From: Terriglobus albidus | Lineage (GTDB): Bacteria; Acidobacteriota; Terriglobia; Terriglobales; Acidobacteriaceae | Length of the DNA: 64,000 nt | NCBI RefSeq assembly: GCF_008000815.1 | Contig: NZ_CP042806.1 | Location: 2,294,001 to 2,358,000, forward strand | Reading direction: 5' to 3' | Part shown: piece by piece, positions 63,521 through 64,000 of the stretch | Numbering within the stretch: the first letter of the stretch is position 1 | Layout of the letters: every line of letters starts with the position of its first letter | Position numbers and translations under genes: made by a program | The notes under the pieces: generated by a model | What the model saw: the letters and a program-made list of their open reading frames with translations, nothing else | Databases searched by the model: none | Told to the model about the DNA's origin: nothing

Positions 63521-63777
63521 CTAGATCTCCGGTTTGTGGGTCGATGGCGGGGTGGGATTCCCACATGGGGCTGGAGATGGCTTCGGGGGTGATGGGTTCA
63601 ACACGATAGGTGGGAGCTGCGAAGGCGAGGAGTAGAAGGAGGGGCAGCATGGGTTTTTGTCCGGGATTTTTCTATCACGCGCTTCGCTGAATCACAAGAA
63701 AAGCAGGTCCTTCGCGTAGCTCAGGATGACAAGGGAAGATGATTTGGTGGAGAAGCGGATTTCTCCGCTACTCTTCA

Positions 63778-63799
63778 CCCAGCCAGTAAGCTGGCTGGG
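63778..63799. terminator. 9-bp hairpin CCCAGCCAG-TAAG-CTGGCTGGG
   Basis: A perfect inverted repeat with a four-base loop. It is not followed by a T-run, so it is a hairpin of unproven terminator function in the otherwise empty 63651-63874 stretch. Confidence 0.4.
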
Positions 63800-63874
63800 G
63801 ACCCCGAGCGCTACGAAATGGCAGAAACGCATTGATCCACTGAAAACGGTTCAATCATATCCCACAATCTTTGA

Positions 63875-63904
63875 GGTCGTGTGGCGGAGCCCCTCCCGGC
63901 ATCA
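63875..63904 (+). repeat. Strongly decayed tRNA-Leu 3' fragment
   Basis: GGTCGTG-TGG then CCCCTCCCGGCATCA aligns with the T-arm/acceptor end of the tRNA (CCCTCCCGGCACCA); the anticodon block is gone. It is recognisable chiefly because the post-tRNA hairpin of element A's left end follows it. Confidence 0.55.
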
Positions 63905-63925
63905 AATAACATAGCGCGTATGTAG

Positions 63926-63951
63926 ATTGCCTCTCGAAACGCGAGAGGCAA
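63926..63951. terminator. Post-tRNA-type hairpin, start of a further element
   Basis: TTGCCTCTCG (63927-63936) and CGAGAGGCAA (63942-63951) form a 10-bp stem with the same core and a five-base loop as the hairpin at 1951-1985. It is followed by TTTGGTGGC like the left arm sites of element A. This suggests that a relative of element A begins at 63905 and runs out of the window. Confidence 0.55.
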
Positions 63952-64000
63952 ATATTTGGTGGCAATTTGTTCGCACCGTGGCTGGTCTAATTTAATTGCA

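Larger units (their letters stand above)
62788..63650 (-). pseudogene. Decayed TolB-like (PD40 beta-propeller) secreted protein gene with two REP insertions
   Basis: ATG 63650 starts a signal peptide (MLPLLLLLAFAAPTYRVEPI) and the first repeat (WESHPAIDPQTG), then enters a REP-like element (63412-63520). After it, in another frame, come PD40 strands: ALWFVRSKPDFSGWRILVSR, EADPHFTPDGRTLYFISSRS and DIWTAIRSTVGTW. Near 63125 the frame shifts by one base (SDGWLYFGSRRPGGLGKDDI reads in a different phase). A second REP copy (62911-63021) interrupts the last part, which ends WGLLATDKGIFI. The gene is non-functional. It is convergent with the modification operon. Confidence 0.75.
52728..63904. mobile_element. 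Element C: defence block between tRNA-Leu fragments
   Basis: An 11-kb block bounded by the 52673 and 63875 tRNA-Leu fragments in direct orientation. It carries a Fic protein, the methylase/Dnd-like operon and a decayed TolB-like gene. No integrase remains, so it is immobile by itself. Confidence 0.5.

Overview
The window looks like chromosome from an Acidobacteriota (Terriglobia) bacterium of the Edaphobacter/Granulicella/Terriglobus type. This is inferred from the style of the housekeeping proteins (UPF0182, DUF47-PiT, ETF/HdrD-like beta-oxidation cluster) and moderately high GC; no rRNA or taxonomic marker is present. Most of the window is mobile or formerly mobile DNA stacked behind one tRNA gene.

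Layout. (1) 1-1930: chromosomal end, with the 3' part of an aspartate-semialdehyde-dehydrogenase-like gene, corA and an intact tRNA-Leu(CAA). (2) 1873-29052: element A, an integrative mobilizable element. It starts in the tRNA 3' half and ends at a 59-nt copy of that half. It has a tyrosine integrase, a MobF (TrwC-type) relaxase, a MobC-like protein and an excisionase-like HTH, but no type IV secretion genes. Its cargo is mostly defence: a nuclease-STAND-HEAT protein, a short type II CBASS (Cap5 HNH-SAVED, CD-NTase, E2 with SEC-C tail) with a divergent CapH/CapP-like repressor-protease pair, a broken cyclase-like gene, a SIR2 protein, DUF2971 and DUF4062 proteins, the Pnkp/Hen1 RNA repair pair, and an AbiE toxin-antitoxin. 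(3) 29053-52727: a metabolic block with PiT phosphate transport, an isocitrate-dehydrogenase-like enzyme, UPF0182, several small or broken genes, and a fatty-acid beta-oxidation cluster (acyl-CoA synthetase, EtfAB, membrane Fe-S oxidoreductase, TetR, FadB-like, thiolase, acyl-CoA dehydrogenase). It ends in a second, slightly decayed tRNA-Leu fragment and has its own pair of 12-bp-phased repeats just inside both ends, so it may be an older island that lost its integrase. (4) 52728-63904: a third block with a Fic protein and a tight modification/defence operon, then a decayed TolB-like gene carrying two REP-like repeats, ending in a still more decayed tRNA fragment. (5) 63905-64000: the left end of a further element, whose terminator hairpin and TTTGGTGG motif resemble the left end of element A.

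Main candidate for an undescribed system: 54280-62787. Six overlapping or closely spaced genes encode an N6-adenine methylase with an N-terminal HsdR_N-like nuclease domain, an HsdS-like specificity subunit, a 58-residue protein, a winged-helix protein, a DndD-like SMC/RecF-type ATPase, and a protein that appears to fuse a DndE-like domain to a HerA-like ATPase. The sulfur-modification genes dndA, dndB and dndC and the restriction genes dptF and dptG are absent. The reading is that Dnd-type DNA-handling ATPases have been paired with a type I-style methylation module instead of phosphorothioation.

All functions are inferred from translated sequence and motif recognition; no searches were run.
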